A stretch of DNA of 64,000 nt from Synechococcus sp. ATX 2A4. GTDB lineage: Bacteria > Cyanobacteriota > Cyanobacteriia > PCC-6307 > Cyanobiaceae. Shown here piece after piece: positions 42,768 to 52,498 of this stretch (positions within the stretch are counted from its first letter, which is position 1; each line of letters starts with the position of its first letter). The notes under the pieces were generated by a model, which did not search any database, was not told the origin of the DNA, and saw nothing but the letters and a program-made list of their open reading frames with translations. The DNA lies in contig NZ_JAGQCV010000001.1 of the NCBI RefSeq assembly GCF_024346375.1, forward strand, positions 1-64,000, given 5' to 3'. The position numbers and the translations under genes are program-made.

Positions 42768-44186
42768 ATGCCCACCACCGCGCCTGCCCGCCTCGATCCG
42801 CTGCAGCTGCTGCTGAAGCACGACAAGCCCGTACCCCGCTACACCAGCTACCCCACCGCCGCCAGCTTCCACACCGGTGTGGGCCCCAGCGAGCTGGCGG
42901 CGGAGCTGGCCAGGCCCAGCAGCGAGCCCCTGTCGCTCTACGTTCACATCCCCTTCTGCCGCCATGCCTGCTGGTACTGCGGTTGCAACCGGATCACCAC
43001 CCAGGCCGGCTCCAAGGTGGTGGGCCCCTACCTGCAGGCGTTGGGCCGGGAGCTGGAGCTGGTCCAGCAGGCGTCGGGCCAGCGCCGCCGCCTTGGTCAG
43101 CTGCACTGGGGCGGCGGTACCCCCAACTACCTGAGCGGGGCGGAGCAGGCGGAGCTATGGGCGCTGATCGCCCGCCACTTCGATCTGGATCCGAACCTGG
43201 AAGCCTCGATCGAGGTGAATCCGGAATTCCTCAGCCGCGAGGAGGTGCTGGGCCTGCGCCAGCTCGGCTTCAACCGCATCAGTTTCGGCATTCAGGACGC
43301 CGATCCTGAAGTGCAGGCCGCGGTGAACCGGATCGTGCCGCCCGATCAGCTGCGGCGGGCGATGGGCTGGATGCGGGAGGCGGGCTTCGAGAGCGTGAAC
43401 GTGGATCTGATCTGCGGCCTGCCGCTGCAGACGCCGGCGCGCTTCGCCACCACGATCGCCCTGGTGGAAGAGCTGCGGCCTGATCGGGTGTCGTTGTTCA
43501 GCTTTGCCTACCTGCCCGAGCAACTGCCGCTGCAGCGCAAGATCGCCGCCGATGATCTGCCCAGCCAGCGCGAGCGGGTGCAGATTTTGCAGGGCGCCTA
43601 CGACGCCTTCACCAGCGGCGGCTACGACGCCATCGGCATGGACCACTTCGCCCTGACCGGCGACAGCCTGGCCGTGGCCGCCCGGGCCGGCCGATTGCAC
43701 CGCAATTTCCAGGGCTACACCACCGGCGGGGAGCTCGACCTGCTGGCGATCGGCGTCACGGCGATCAGCCAGTACCCCACGTTGTTCAGCCAGAACCAGC
43801 GGGATCTCAAGGCCTACATGGCGGCGCTTGATGCCGGCGTGCTGCCGGTGGAGCGGGGGCTGGTGGTACGGGATCCAGACGAACTGCTCCGCCGCCGTAT
43901 CATTCAGCGGTTGATGTGCGATTTTCGCGTTGATTTCGGCCACCTGAGCGGCGGAGATCGGCCCGGCGAAGGTAGAGATCGCACTGACGCAGCAGACACC
44001 ATCAACGGCCCGCAGCGGTTTGCGGCCGAGTGGGCAGATCTGCAGACCCTGGAGGCCGATGGCCTGCTGCAACTGGAGCGCAATGGCTTCCGTGTGAGCA
44101 CCGAAGGACGCTGGTTGATTCGCACGATCGCCGCTGTGTTCGACCCCCGGCAACGGCTGCGGGCCAGCGGGTCACGGTTGATCTGA
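42768..44186 (+). CDS. hemN: Oxygen-independent coproporphyrinogen III dehydrogenase
   Basis: 472 residues from ATG 42768. Radical SAM enzyme that decarboxylates coproporphyrinogen III without O2. The cluster motif is FCRHACWYCGC (CxxxCxxC plus a further Cys), followed by HWGGGTPNYL and EVNPEF. Other family motifs are FNRISFGIQD and DLICGLPLQT. It replaces the O2-using HemF when oxygen is scarce. It is the last gene of the low-oxygen cluster; 70 bp separate it from the ho gene. An insert of about 20 residues near 400 (GDRPGEGRDRTDAAD) is unusual. Confidence 0.95.
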   Translation: MPTTAPARLDPLQLLLKHDKPVPRYTSYPTAASFHTGVGPSELAAELARPSSEPLSLYVHIPFCRHACWYCGCNRITTQAGSKVVGPYLQALGRELELVQQASGQRRRLGQLHWGGGTPNYLSGAEQAELWALIARHFDLDPNLEASIEVNPEFLSREEVLGLRQLGFNRISFGIQDADPEVQAAVNRIVPPDQLRRAMGWMREAGFESVNVDLICGLPLQTPARFATTIALVEELRPDRVSLFSFAYLPEQLPLQRKIAADDLPSQRERVQILQGAYDAFTSGGYDAIGMDHFALTGDSLAVAARAGRLHRNFQGYTTGGELDLLAIGVTAISQYPTLFSQNQRDLKAYMAALDAGVLPVERGLVVRDPDELLRRRIIQRLMCDFRVDFGHLSGGDRPGEGRDRTDAADTINGPQRFAAEWADLQTLEADGLLQLERNGFRVSTEGRWLIRTIAAVFDPRQRLRASGSRLI

Positions 44187-44214
44187 ACGGTTGATCGGAA
44201 CAGTTGATCTGAGC
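44176..44214. repeat. Three tandem 13-mers at the end of hemN
   Basis: GGTTGATCTGAAC, GGTTGATCGGAAC and AGTTGATCTGAGC follow each other without gap. The first contains the hemN stop codon. Confidence 0.9.
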
Positions 44215-44221
44215 CGTGAAA

Positions 44222-44578
44222 TCAGGCGGCCTGCAGGTGCTCGAGCTGCTGTTCGAGGCGTTCCCGCAGGCGGCCCATCACCAGCACACAGAGATCATCC
44301 ACCAACGGCTCATCGGCGGTGTAAATCAAGCGGGTGCCCTCGCGTTCACAACGCACCAATCCCGCCCGTTGCAGCTGGCTGAGCTGGCGACTGATATGGG
44401 ATTGACTGAAGCCGGTGGAGCCAATCAGGGAAGCCACATCCTGGGGGCCCGTCTTCAAGAGGCAGAGCAATTGCAGCCTCGCCGGCTCACTCAGCAAACG
44501 AAAGAACTGGCTGAGTTCTTCCAGAAGCTGGGGGGTTGGAATGAGCCCATCGGCTGCAGCGCCCATTACGAAAAACAT
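44222..44578 (-). CDS. ArsR-family repressor, BigR/SqrR-like
   Basis: 118 residues. Winged-helix ArsR fold: EPARLQLLCLLKTGPQDVAS and the recognition helix FSQSHISRQLSQLQRAGLV. Cys39 in the second helix and Cys97 in the last helix stand where the sulfide-sensing BigR/SqrR repressors have their reactive Cys pair; Cys77 is additional. No metal-binding cluster of the ArsR/SmtB type (CxC) is present. It is divergent from the persulfide dioxygenase operon, which it very likely represses until sulfane sulfur accumulates. Confidence 0.75.
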   Translation of the reverse strand: MFFVMGAAADGLIPTPQLLEELSQFFRLLSEPARLQLLCLLKTGPQDVASLIGSTGFSQSHISRQLSQLQRAGLVRCEREGTRLIYTADEPLVDDLCVLVMGRLRERLEQQLEHLQAA

Positions 44579-44694
44579 CTAGCAATGCCGACCATCATGC
44601 CGTGAGACTTCGCATTTTGGTGTGGGGCCAGACCCTTTTCATTGCATGAGAGAACCGTACCAAAACTGGGAACTCCAACCGCCAGAAAGAATTT

Positions 44695-44722
44695 GTTGCA
44701 AGTTCTGGGTTGCAAGTTCTGG
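44695..44722. repeat. Perfect tandem duplication of a 14-mer
   Basis: GTTGCAAGTTCTGG occurs twice in direct succession (44695-44708, 44709-44722), immediately before the putative ArsR operator. Confidence 0.9.
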
Positions 44723-44751
44723 AATATGCGGCTATGCTCATAGCAGCATAG
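44723..44751. promoter_or_regulatory. Putative ArsR operator of the persulfide operon
   Basis: This interval contains CTATG-CT-CATAG (44732-44743, perfect arms) and repeated TATGC/GCATA half-sites (ATATGC 44724, CTATGC 44732, GCATAG 44746). It ends 12 bp before the ATG at 44764, so a bound repressor would cover the ribosome-binding and start region of the dioxygenase gene. The regulator gene is divergent and adjacent. Confidence 0.5.
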
Positions 44752-44763
44752 AAGCGGTCTCCG

Positions 44764-45951
44764 ATGTCCATGGCTCCTCTCACCTCCCCCGGGCCAGCAC
44801 CTACGGCCACCTCTGGTTCCCAGCTGCTGGTGGCAGCCGCCGGCGGCGCCCCGCTGCTGATGCGCCAGCTCTTCGACGCAGACACCGGCACCTTCACCTA
44901 CCTGCTCGCCGATGTCTCCAGCGCAGAGGCGGTGCTGATTGACAGCGTGTTTGAGCAGCACGAGCGGGATCTCTCCCTGGTTCGCGAACTGGGCGTCCGC
45001 CTCGTCGCCTGCCTCGACACCCACGCCCACGCCGATCACATCACCGGCAGCTGGCTGATGCGGCAGGCCACCGGATGCGCCATCGGCCTGGCGCAGGTTG
45101 TCGGCGCTGAAAACGTCACCTTGCCATTGAGCCACGGCGACGCCGTGGACTTCGGCGGGCGGCACCTGGAGGTGCGGGCCACCCCCGGCCACACCGATGG
45201 CTGCCTCACCTACGTGCTCGACGACGAACGCATGGCCTTCACCGGCGACGCCCTGCTGGTGCGCGGTTGCGGCCGCTGTGATTTTCAGCAAGGCAACGCC
45301 CAGTCACTGTTTCATTCGATCACCGAGCAGATCTTCTCCCTGCCTGAAAGTTGCCTGCTGTACCCCGGCCACGACTACGCCGGTCGCAGCGTCACCTCGG
45401 TGGCGGAAGAGCGGCATTACAACAGCCGGCTCGGCGGCGGCGCCAATGAACGCGACTTCGTGATCTACATGGCGAACCTGCACCTGGCCCATCCCCACCG
45501 CATCGCCGAAGCGCTGCCCGCGAACCTGCGCTGCGGCAAGCCCCGCGCCAGCGCGTCCGGCGCCAGCCAGCCGCAGCTCACCACTGAGAACTGGGCGCCG
45601 ATTGAGCGCAGCTACGCGGGCCTGCCGGAGCTGCCGCCCAGCTGGGTGGGCGAGCACCTCGATGCCGTTCAGCTCCTGGACGTGCGCTCTTCCGAGGAGG
45701 CCTCAGGCCCCGACGGCTCCATCCCCGGCAGCCAACTGATCCCGCTGCCGGAGCTGACGGCGCGCGCCGCTGAGCTGTCGGCCGAGCGGCCTGTGGTGGT
45801 GGTCTGCCACTCCGGCTCCCGCTCCGCCCTCGCCACCCAGAAACTGCTCAAGGCCGGCTTCACCCAGGTGGCCAACCTGCGTGGCGGCCTGCGCGCCTGG
45901 AACGGCGTCGGCCTGCCAATGGTGCAGCAGCTCCCCAGCTCCAACGCCTGA
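44764..45951 (+). CDS. Persulfide dioxygenase-rhodanese fusion (ETHE1/Blh-like)
   Basis: 395 residues. Residues about 30-270 are a metallo-beta-lactamase fold with THAHADHITGSWL, ATPGHTDGCLTYVL, FTGDALLVRGCGR and LYPGHDY, the ETHE1-type iron site. Residues about 300-390 are a rhodanese domain with LLDVRSSEE and VVCHSGSRSALA (catalytic Cys). The enzyme oxidises glutathione persulfide to sulfite. The same gene set (regulator, Blh, rhodanese/membrane protein, TauE/SafE) forms the BigR operon of plant-associated bacteria. Confidence 0.88.
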   Translation: MSMAPLTSPGPAPTATSGSQLLVAAAGGAPLLMRQLFDADTGTFTYLLADVSSAEAVLIDSVFEQHERDLSLVRELGVRLVACLDTHAHADHITGSWLMRQATGCAIGLAQVVGAENVTLPLSHGDAVDFGGRHLEVRATPGHTDGCLTYVLDDERMAFTGDALLVRGCGRCDFQQGNAQSLFHSITEQIFSLPESCLLYPGHDYAGRSVTSVAEERHYNSRLGGGANERDFVIYMANLHLAHPHRIAEALPANLRCGKPRASASGASQPQLTTENWAPIERSYAGLPELPPSWVGEHLDAVQLLDVRSSEEASGPDGSIPGSQLIPLPELTARAAELSAERPVVVVCHSGSRSALATQKLLKAGFTQVANLRGGLRAWNGVGLPMVQQLPSSNA

Positions 45952-45976
45952 ATCCCCCTTCTTTTCGCCTTCAGCC

Positions 45977-46504
45977 ATGTCTTCCGTCACTCCAAAACGC
46001 CTGAGCGCCCACGAGCTCAGCGAGCACCACAGCCAGGGCCGGGTCACCGTGATCGATGTGCGTGAACCGGTGGAATTCGTCAGCGGCCACATTCCCGGCA
46101 GCCGCAACATCCCGTTGGCACGGCTCAACTCCGCCACGCTGCCCCCTGGCCCGCTGGCCCTCGTCTGCCAGAGCGGCAACCGCAGTGAGAAAGGGTTGTC
46201 CGTGTTGCTGCGGCGCGGCCATGCCGATCCGCTCGCCGAACTGCAGGGCGGCGTGAGCGCCTGGCAACAGGCCGGTCTACCGCTGGAGGCCCGCAAGGGG
46301 GCTCCCCTGCCCCTGATGCGCCAGGTGCAGATCGTGGCCGGCGGCCTGGTGCTGCTGGGGGTGATCCTCAGCCAGGTGGCGGCGCCCGGCTGGATCTGGC
46401 TGAGCGGTTTCGTGGGGGCCGGCCTCACCTTCGCCGGCATCAGCGGCTTCTGCGGCATGGCCCGCCTGCTGGCGGTGATGCCCTGGAACCGGGTGCACGG
46501 GTGA
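45977..46504 (+). CDS. Rhodanese with C-terminal DUF2892 membrane domain
   Basis: 175 residues from ATG 45977. The rhodanese domain has VIDVREPVEFVSGHIPGSRN and the active loop VCQSGNRSEKG. Two membrane segments follow (VAGGLVLLGVILSQVAAPGW, FVGAGLTFAGISGFCGMARL) as in DUF2892 proteins. It would handle sulfane sulfur at the membrane. Its stop overlaps the start of the TauE/SafE gene by 4 bp. Confidence 0.88.
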   Translation: MSSVTPKRLSAHELSEHHSQGRVTVIDVREPVEFVSGHIPGSRNIPLARLNSATLPPGPLALVCQSGNRSEKGLSVLLRRGHADPLAELQGGVSAWQQAGLPLEARKGAPLPLMRQVQIVAGGLVLLGVILSQVAAPGWIWLSGFVGAGLTFAGISGFCGMARLLAVMPWNRVHG

Positions 46505-47421
46505 GCGTTGCCCTGCTGGCCTTGCTCGCCGCCGGTGGCGGGTTGATCGGCTTTCTGTTGGCAGTGCTGGGCGCCGGCGGATCCATCCTGCTGATGCCGT
46601 TGCTGGTGTCGGGGGCCGCACTGCCCACCCGTGAGGCGGTGCCGTTGTCGCTGCTGGTGGTGACGCTGCTGGCGGTGGTCAACGCAGGCCCTTACCTGCG
46701 CCGCCGACAGGTGGCGGTGCGGCCCGCCCTGATCCTGGGATTGCCGGCCCTGGCCGGCAGCTGGATCGGTGGCCGCGTGGTGAAGGCGGGGCTGGTGAGT
46801 GAGCCGGCCCAGCTGTTGATCTTTGCGTTCGCTGCCCTGGTGGCGGCCTGGCTGATGCTGCGCCGCACCCCTGCCACTGCCCGTGCCATTGCCCCTGCCC
46901 CTGCCCCTGCCCGCGGCCGTACCCAAGCGAGCGCCCGCTCCCACAACGGCAGTGGACATCAAGCGTCAGCCCTGCTGGCCGGCCAGGGGCTAGTGGTGGG
47001 CTTGCTCACCGGCGTGGCCGGCGTGGGTGGTGGTTTTGCCCTGGTGCCCGCCCTGGTGCTGATCGCCGGCCTGCCGATGCAGCTGGCCAGCGGCACCAGC
47101 CTGGTGCTGATCGCGGCCAACAGCCTGGTGGCCCTGGCAGCGCTCGGCCATTGGCCGGCCGCCAGCCTCCCCTTCACCCTGCCGTTGATTGGCGGCGGCC
47201 TGGTCGGCGCCGCGCTTGGCCAACGGCTCGCCCCCCATCTGCCCGACCGCCGCCTGCGCCAGGGCTTTGCCGCCCTGCTGGTGGGCTCTGCCCTGCTCAC
47301 CGGCTTCAGCGCCAGCCAGCGTCATGCCGGCGCCACTGGTCGCTCCGGCTCCCTGTCAACGCTTCAGCGCCAGTCAAGCCAGGGCAGCGAGGGCACGATC
47401 GCCGGCGTGCGCTCCCGGTAG
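46501..47421 (+). CDS. TauE/SafE family sulfite exporter-like permease
   Basis: 306 residues, GTG start. About eight membrane segments in two halves with the family motifs [13 protein letters not shown] and [18 protein letters not shown] Pro/Ala loop of about 30 residues separates the halves. In this operon it probably exports the sulfite made by the persulfide dioxygenase. Its last 58 bp overlap the convergent methyltransferase gene. Confidence 0.85.
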   Translation: MSVALLALLAAGGGLIGFLLAVLGAGGSILLMPLLVSGAALPTREAVPLSLLVVTLLAVVNAGPYLRRRQVAVRPALILGLPALAGSWIGGRVVKAGLVSEPAQLLIFAFAALVAAWLMLRRTPATARAIAPAPAPARGRTQASARSHNGSGHQASALLAGQGLVVGLLTGVAGVGGGFALVPALVLIAGLPMQLASGTSLVLIAANSLVALAALGHWPAASLPFTLPLIGGGLVGAALGQRLAPHLPDRRLRQGFAALLVGSALLTGFSASQRHAGATGRSGSLSTLQRQSSQGSEGTIAGVRSR

Positions 47422-47900
47422 GCGGGGTAATCGGGATGGGCAGCGCACAGGGCCCGTTCTTCCCGCCTGGCCTTGCCGCCCAGCACCGCCGCTAAGCCGA
47501 GCAGCAGCAACAGGTGCAGCAGGCTGCCCAGGGTGATCACCATGCCCAGTGAGCAAAGCAGCACGGCTTGATACAGCGGATGGCGGCAGCGGCGGTAGGC
47601 CCCTGTCGTCACCAGGGCCGCCCCGGGCATCGGTTCCGGCAGCGGGCTGAGGCTGGCGCCCAGGTTGAGAAATCCTTGCAAGGCCAGCACCAGACCCACG
47701 GCCAACAGGGCCAGGCCCACCACCCGTAATGGCAGCGGCCAGTCGATGCCGAGGCGGCTGGGCGGTGGTAACGCAGGCAGCAGGTGGGCGGCGATCAGCA
47801 ACAGCTGGGCCGCCAGCCACCATTCACCGTGGCGGTTGTCACGCCAGCCGCTCCAGCTGAACCCCCAACGCTGCAGACGTTCGATCAGCTTGCTGTTCAC
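47364..47900 (-). CDS. Isoprenylcysteine carboxyl methyltransferase-like membrane protein
   Basis: 178 residues with four membrane segments. The C-terminal part has the ICMT/phospholipid methyltransferase pattern: ALVTTGAYRRCRHPLYQAVL and [19 protein letters not shown]. Bacterial members methylate unknown small substrates or lipids. Convergent with TauE/SafE. Confidence 0.8.
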   Translation of the reverse strand: MNSKLIERLQRWGFSWSGWRDNRHGEWWLAAQLLLIAAHLLPALPPPSRLGIDWPLPLRVVGLALLAVGLVLALQGFLNLGASLSPLPEPMPGAALVTTGAYRRCRHPLYQAVLLCSLGMVITLGSLLHLLLLLGLAAVLGGKARREERALCAAHPDYPAYRERTPAIVPSLPWLDWR

Positions 47901-47932
47901 CGTGGGCTTTGCCGCTGCCCTCCAGTGTGGGC

Positions 47933-49756
47933 TCAGATGCCGAAATAGCGGCAGATCAGCCAGGGCACCGCGAAGGCCAGGCTGACAGTCAGGGGCAGCC
48001 CAAAGCGGGCCATGTCGAGGAAGCGGTAGCGGCCGGGGCCGAACACCATGAGGTTGGTCTGGTAGCCGATCGGAGTGAGGAAGCTCTGGCTGGCGGCGAA
48101 CAGCACGGCGAAGATGAAGGCCATCGGCGGCAGATCAAGCCCCTTGGCCACTTCTGTAGCGATCGGGATCAACAGCACCACGGTGGCGCCGTTGCTGAGC
48201 GCTTCGGTGAACAACTGGGACAGCACGGTGAGCGCCACCAGCACCAGATAGGGAGACCAGCCCTGCATCGAACGCAGCAGATCAACGGCGAGAGCTTCCG
48301 CCAGCCCGGTGGATTGCATCGCCACGCTGAAGCTGGAGAGCGAACCCAGCAACAGGATCACGTCCCAGCGGATCGAACGCTGCAGCTCACCGGGCCGCAG
48401 GCAGCCGGTGGCCACCATTGCCACCACCGCCAGCAGCACCGCCGGCAGCAGCGCCAACAACTTGAACATCGGCAACAGGATCACCAACGCCGAAATCAGT
48501 ACCGCCACCCATTTGCGATTGGTGGTAGGCAGATCCTTCTCCAGTTCATCGAGCAACACCAGGTCGTTGTTGGCCTGCATGCCGCGGATCGCATCAAGAG
48601 GAGCCTGCAGCAGCAGCACATCGCCGATCTGCAACTGCACGCGCCCCAGCAGCTCGCGCAGCACCTGATTGCCACGACGCACCGCCAGCAGGGTGGCGTT
48701 GTAGCGCTGGCGGAAGCGAAGGTCGCGGACGCTGGAGCCCACGATCGAGGAGCCGTCCGGCAACAGCACTTCCACCACGCGTTGGCGGGAGCTGGTGGCG
48801 TCGCCAGCCAGCTCCTGTACGTCATCCTCGAGATCTGAGATCGGCGCCAGGCTCACCGTGTGCTCCTGTTGCAGGCGCAGCAGGTTGTCGCGGTTGCAGC
48901 GCAGCATCAGCCGGTCACCGGCCTGGAGCACCTGATCCGCCAGAGGGGCGGTGAAGCTCTCGCTGCCCCGGTGCAGCTCCAGCACGTCCACGTCGAATCG
49001 GCGCTGCAGCCGGCTGTTATGCAGCGACTTGCCGATCAGCTCCGACTCCGCCGGAATCAACACATCGGTGAAATATCCTTCGCGCGCCATGTTGCCCAGC
49101 AGGTCTTCGCCCTCCAGGCCCCGGTCCGGGAGCATGCGCCCCGAGAAGAAGAAAATGTAGGCCGAACCGATCAGCCAGATCGGCAGACCGATCGCTGTGA
49201 TGCTGAACAGCTCCAGGGAGCCGTAGCCCAGCCGCTGGCTCACGTCACTGGCCAGCAGGTTGGTGGAGGTGCCCAGCAGGGAGATGGTGCCCCCCAGCAC
49301 CGTGGCATACGACAACGGCAGCAGCACCTTCGAGGGGGAGATGCCGCGGCGGTGGCACCAGCCTTCGAGCACGGGCAGCAGCGTGGCCACGATCGGCGTG
49401 TTGGGAATGAAGCCTGAGAGCGGGCCCACCACACCCACCAGAATCGCGATCATGCGCTTGGGGCTGCGCACCGCATCGGAGCCGATCAGGGCCCGAAGGC
49501 GATCAAGGCCGCCACTGCGGAACAGCCCTGCAGACACGGCAAACAGGCCCATCAGGGTGATCAAGGCCGGACTGCCGAAACCCTGCACCGCCTGATCGGG
49601 GGTGAGCACCTTGAAGGTGACCAGCAGGGCGGCTGCCAGCAGGCCGGTCACCTCCGGCGCCAGCCAGCCGGTGATGAACAGCACGATCGCGACGGCAAAC
49701 ACCAGCAAGGTGGCCAGACCGGCCGGCTCGGAGGCAGCGGTGAGGAAAGCGCTCAT
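47933..49756 (-). CDS. SLC13-type permease with two RCK_C domains
   Basis: 607 residues. N- and C-terminal membrane halves (about 11 segments) surround a cytoplasmic part with two TrkA/RCK_C-like domains (around residues 210-280 and 315-385; AGDRLMLRCNRDNLLRL and IGDVLLLQAPLDAI). Family motifs are NTPIVATLLPVLEGW and SNGATVVLLIPIATE. Such DASS proteins move sulfate or other anions with Na+. Given cysK and the sulfur operon next to it, sulfate is a reasonable guess, not shown. Confidence 0.82.
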   Translation of the reverse strand: MSAFLTAASEPAGLATLLVFAVAIVLFITGWLAPEVTGLLAAALLVTFKVLTPDQAVQGFGSPALITLMGLFAVSAGLFRSGGLDRLRALIGSDAVRSPKRMIAILVGVVGPLSGFIPNTPIVATLLPVLEGWCHRRGISPSKVLLPLSYATVLGGTISLLGTSTNLLASDVSQRLGYGSLELFSITAIGLPIWLIGSAYIFFFSGRMLPDRGLEGEDLLGNMAREGYFTDVLIPAESELIGKSLHNSRLQRRFDVDVLELHRGSESFTAPLADQVLQAGDRLMLRCNRDNLLRLQQEHTVSLAPISDLEDDVQELAGDATSSRQRVVEVLLPDGSSIVGSSVRDLRFRQRYNATLLAVRRGNQVLRELLGRVQLQIGDVLLLQAPLDAIRGMQANNDLVLLDELEKDLPTTNRKWVAVLISALVILLPMFKLLALLPAVLLAVVAMVATGCLRPGELQRSIRWDVILLLGSLSSFSVAMQSTGLAEALAVDLLRSMQGWSPYLVLVALTVLSQLFTEALSNGATVVLLIPIATEVAKGLDLPPMAFIFAVLFAASQSFLTPIGYQTNLMVFGPGRYRFLDMARFGLPLTVSLAFAVPWLICRYFGI

Positions 49757-49984
49757 GTGTCATCCTCGCGAGCCGCGCCGTGATGAAAAGCACTGCCAGG
49801 CCCGTCGCTGGATCCTGCCGTTCGAGCGAACGCATGGGGCCCCAATGGCGGTGCTGGCAAGGGCGTTGGTGGCAGTGAAGGCAGAGTCAAGCACCCTTCG
49901 TCGTCCCCCACCGCAAGCCATCAGCCACGTTGGAGGTTGTCGCAACGCCAAAAGTGACGGACGCAAGGGGCGCCTGCCCGCCGC

Positions 49985-50971
<987 letters not shown>

Positions 50972-51201
50972 CGGATCATCAATGGCATCAGAACAGCCTG
51001 GCAGCAACAGGGCCACCTGGGTTCCATGCTGTCAGCCCGTGCTTTTGCCTGAAGAACAACGGCCGAGGCCAAGGAGCGGCAAGGGCCCACGCCAAAGACG
51101 CGAGCGATTTTTGTGGCGTTGTCAAGTTCTCGGATGACAAAGCCCTGGCCACCTGGCCCCCTAATTTCGCCATGGCAAAGCAATGAGAGCTGAGCGGCGG
51201 C

Positions 51202-51717
51202 ATGGGTTTCACGGCGCTGCGTGCCGGTGGTCCGGTGATGGTTCCCCTGCTGCTGCTTTCGATCGTGGTGCTGGCCATCGGTGTGGAGCGTCTGCGCTAT
51301 TGGCAGCGCTGGGGTCTCAGCTCCACCCGTCAGGAGCGCCTCCTGACCGACAGCCTCGCGGCCATCCCCGCGGGCGCCAGTCGCCAGCAGCGGCAAAGCC
51401 TCGAACTCGCCCAGCTGGAACTGGGGATGGCTCAGGGAGAACCGGTGCTGGAAGCCGCCACCTTGATCGGCCCCCTGCTGGGTCTGATCGGCACCGTGAG
51501 CGGTCTGATGCGCGTGCTCGCCGCACTCGGCCCCGACCTCACCCTGCCCAGCGGCGCCAGCGTGGTGGGTTACAGCCAGGTGCTGGTGAGCACCTGGCTG
51601 GGGCTGGTGGTGGCCCTGATTGCCGCCGTGCTGCTGCGCACCAATCAGGGCCTGCGGCAGTGGCAACGCAGCCGCCTGGAGCTGGCCTGCCTGCGTGCGG
51701 AGGCAGAAGCGCCATGA
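51202..51717 (+). CDS. exbB: ExbB/TolQ/MotA-family proton channel protein
   Basis: 171 residues with three membrane segments: VPLLLLSIVVLAIGVERLRYW, then EAATLIGPLLGLIGTVSGLM and LVSTWLGLVVALIAAVLL. The family's GTVxG motif is present. It heads a four-gene operon with two ExbD-like genes and a TonB-like gene, overlapping the next gene by 4 bp. Confidence 0.85.
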   Translation: MGFTALRAGGPVMVPLLLLSIVVLAIGVERLRYWQRWGLSSTRQERLLTDSLAAIPAGASRQQRQSLELAQLELGMAQGEPVLEAATLIGPLLGLIGTVSGLMRVLAALGPDLTLPSGASVVGYSQVLVSTWLGLVVALIAAVLLRTNQGLRQWQRSRLELACLRAEAEAP

Positions 51718-52067
51718 CCTTTCGCATCCTGGCGATCACCGCTCTCAACCTGATTGCCCTCAGCGCCGTGGCGGCCCTGCCCGTTGCCCTGCGCCAGCCT
51801 GAGCCCCGTCATCGCGCCGTTGCGCCGCAGGGCCTTCAGCCCGCCTGGTTCCTGGTGCGGGCCGCCAGTGGCAGCTGGTACCTCAATGGCGCCGCGATCA
51901 ACGAAGGGGCCCTGATGGCTCAGCTCCGCGCCACCAGCAACCAGGGCGGTGTGCGCTTTCTGCCCTCCGATGCCCGCTCCAGCGCTCAGGTGAGCAGCGA
52001 CCTGGCCTGGCTGCGCCGCCACAGCCGTCAGCCGGTGTGGATCGATCGCTTGCCGGGTCCGCTGTGA
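51714..52067 (+). CDS. ExbD-like protein
   Basis: 117 residues from ATG 51714: one N-terminal membrane segment (LAITALNLIALSAVAALPVAL) and a periplasmic domain with GSWYLNGAAINEGALMAQLR, which fits ExbD/TolR. The family's membrane Asp is not visible: the segment carries only Asn (TALNL). Proton conduction may therefore be altered. Confidence 0.65.
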   Translation: MTFRILAITALNLIALSAVAALPVALRQPEPRHRAVAPQGLQPAWFLVRAASGSWYLNGAAINEGALMAQLRATSNQGGVRFLPSDARSSAQVSSDLAWLRRHSRQPVWIDRLPGPL

Positions 52068-52498
52068 TCACCCCAGCGGGCACCACCAACCTCGCTGCAA
52101 TCAGGCCGATCACTGCGGCCGCGCCGATCGCTGCGATCAGACCGATCGGCAAGGCTGAACAGGGCCTGTGGCTGGCGCTGCTGGGGGCCGCCCTCGGCCT
52201 GTTCAGCCTGACGCTGCTGCTGCTGCCCCAGCAGCTCGCCCAGGCGCCGGCCCACCGCGGCCTGGTGGTGTTGCACCTGGAGGCGGATGGGCGCCTGCGC
52301 CTCTGGAACCGCTCGGTGAACCCGAGCCAACTGCCCGCCCTGCTGCAGGAGGCCCGCCGCATCAACGCCCAGGCCCGGGTGCGGCTGATTCCCTCCGCCA
52401 CCACCTCCTGGGGGCTGGTGCAGCAATTTCTTCCCCTGCTTGATGCCAGTGCGCTTCCCTTTGAAGTTCAACTTCCCGCCCCGACACCTGCCTCCTGA
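52064..52498 (+). CDS. Second small ExbD-like membrane-anchored protein
   Basis: 144 residues from GTG 52064, overlapping the previous stop. One membrane segment (LWLALLGAALGLFSLTLLLL) is followed by a periplasmic domain with LVVLHLEADGRLRLWNRSVN and LPALLQEARRINAQARVRL, which repeats the ExbD layout. No acidic residue lies in the membrane segment. The 3' end overlaps the TonB-like gene by about 55 bp. Confidence 0.55.
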   Translation: MITPAGTTNLAAIRPITAAAPIAAIRPIGKAEQGLWLALLGAALGLFSLTLLLLPQQLAQAPAHRGLVVLHLEADGRLRLWNRSVNPSQLPALLQEARRINAQARVRLIPSATTSWGLVQQFLPLLDASALPFEVQLPAPTPAS

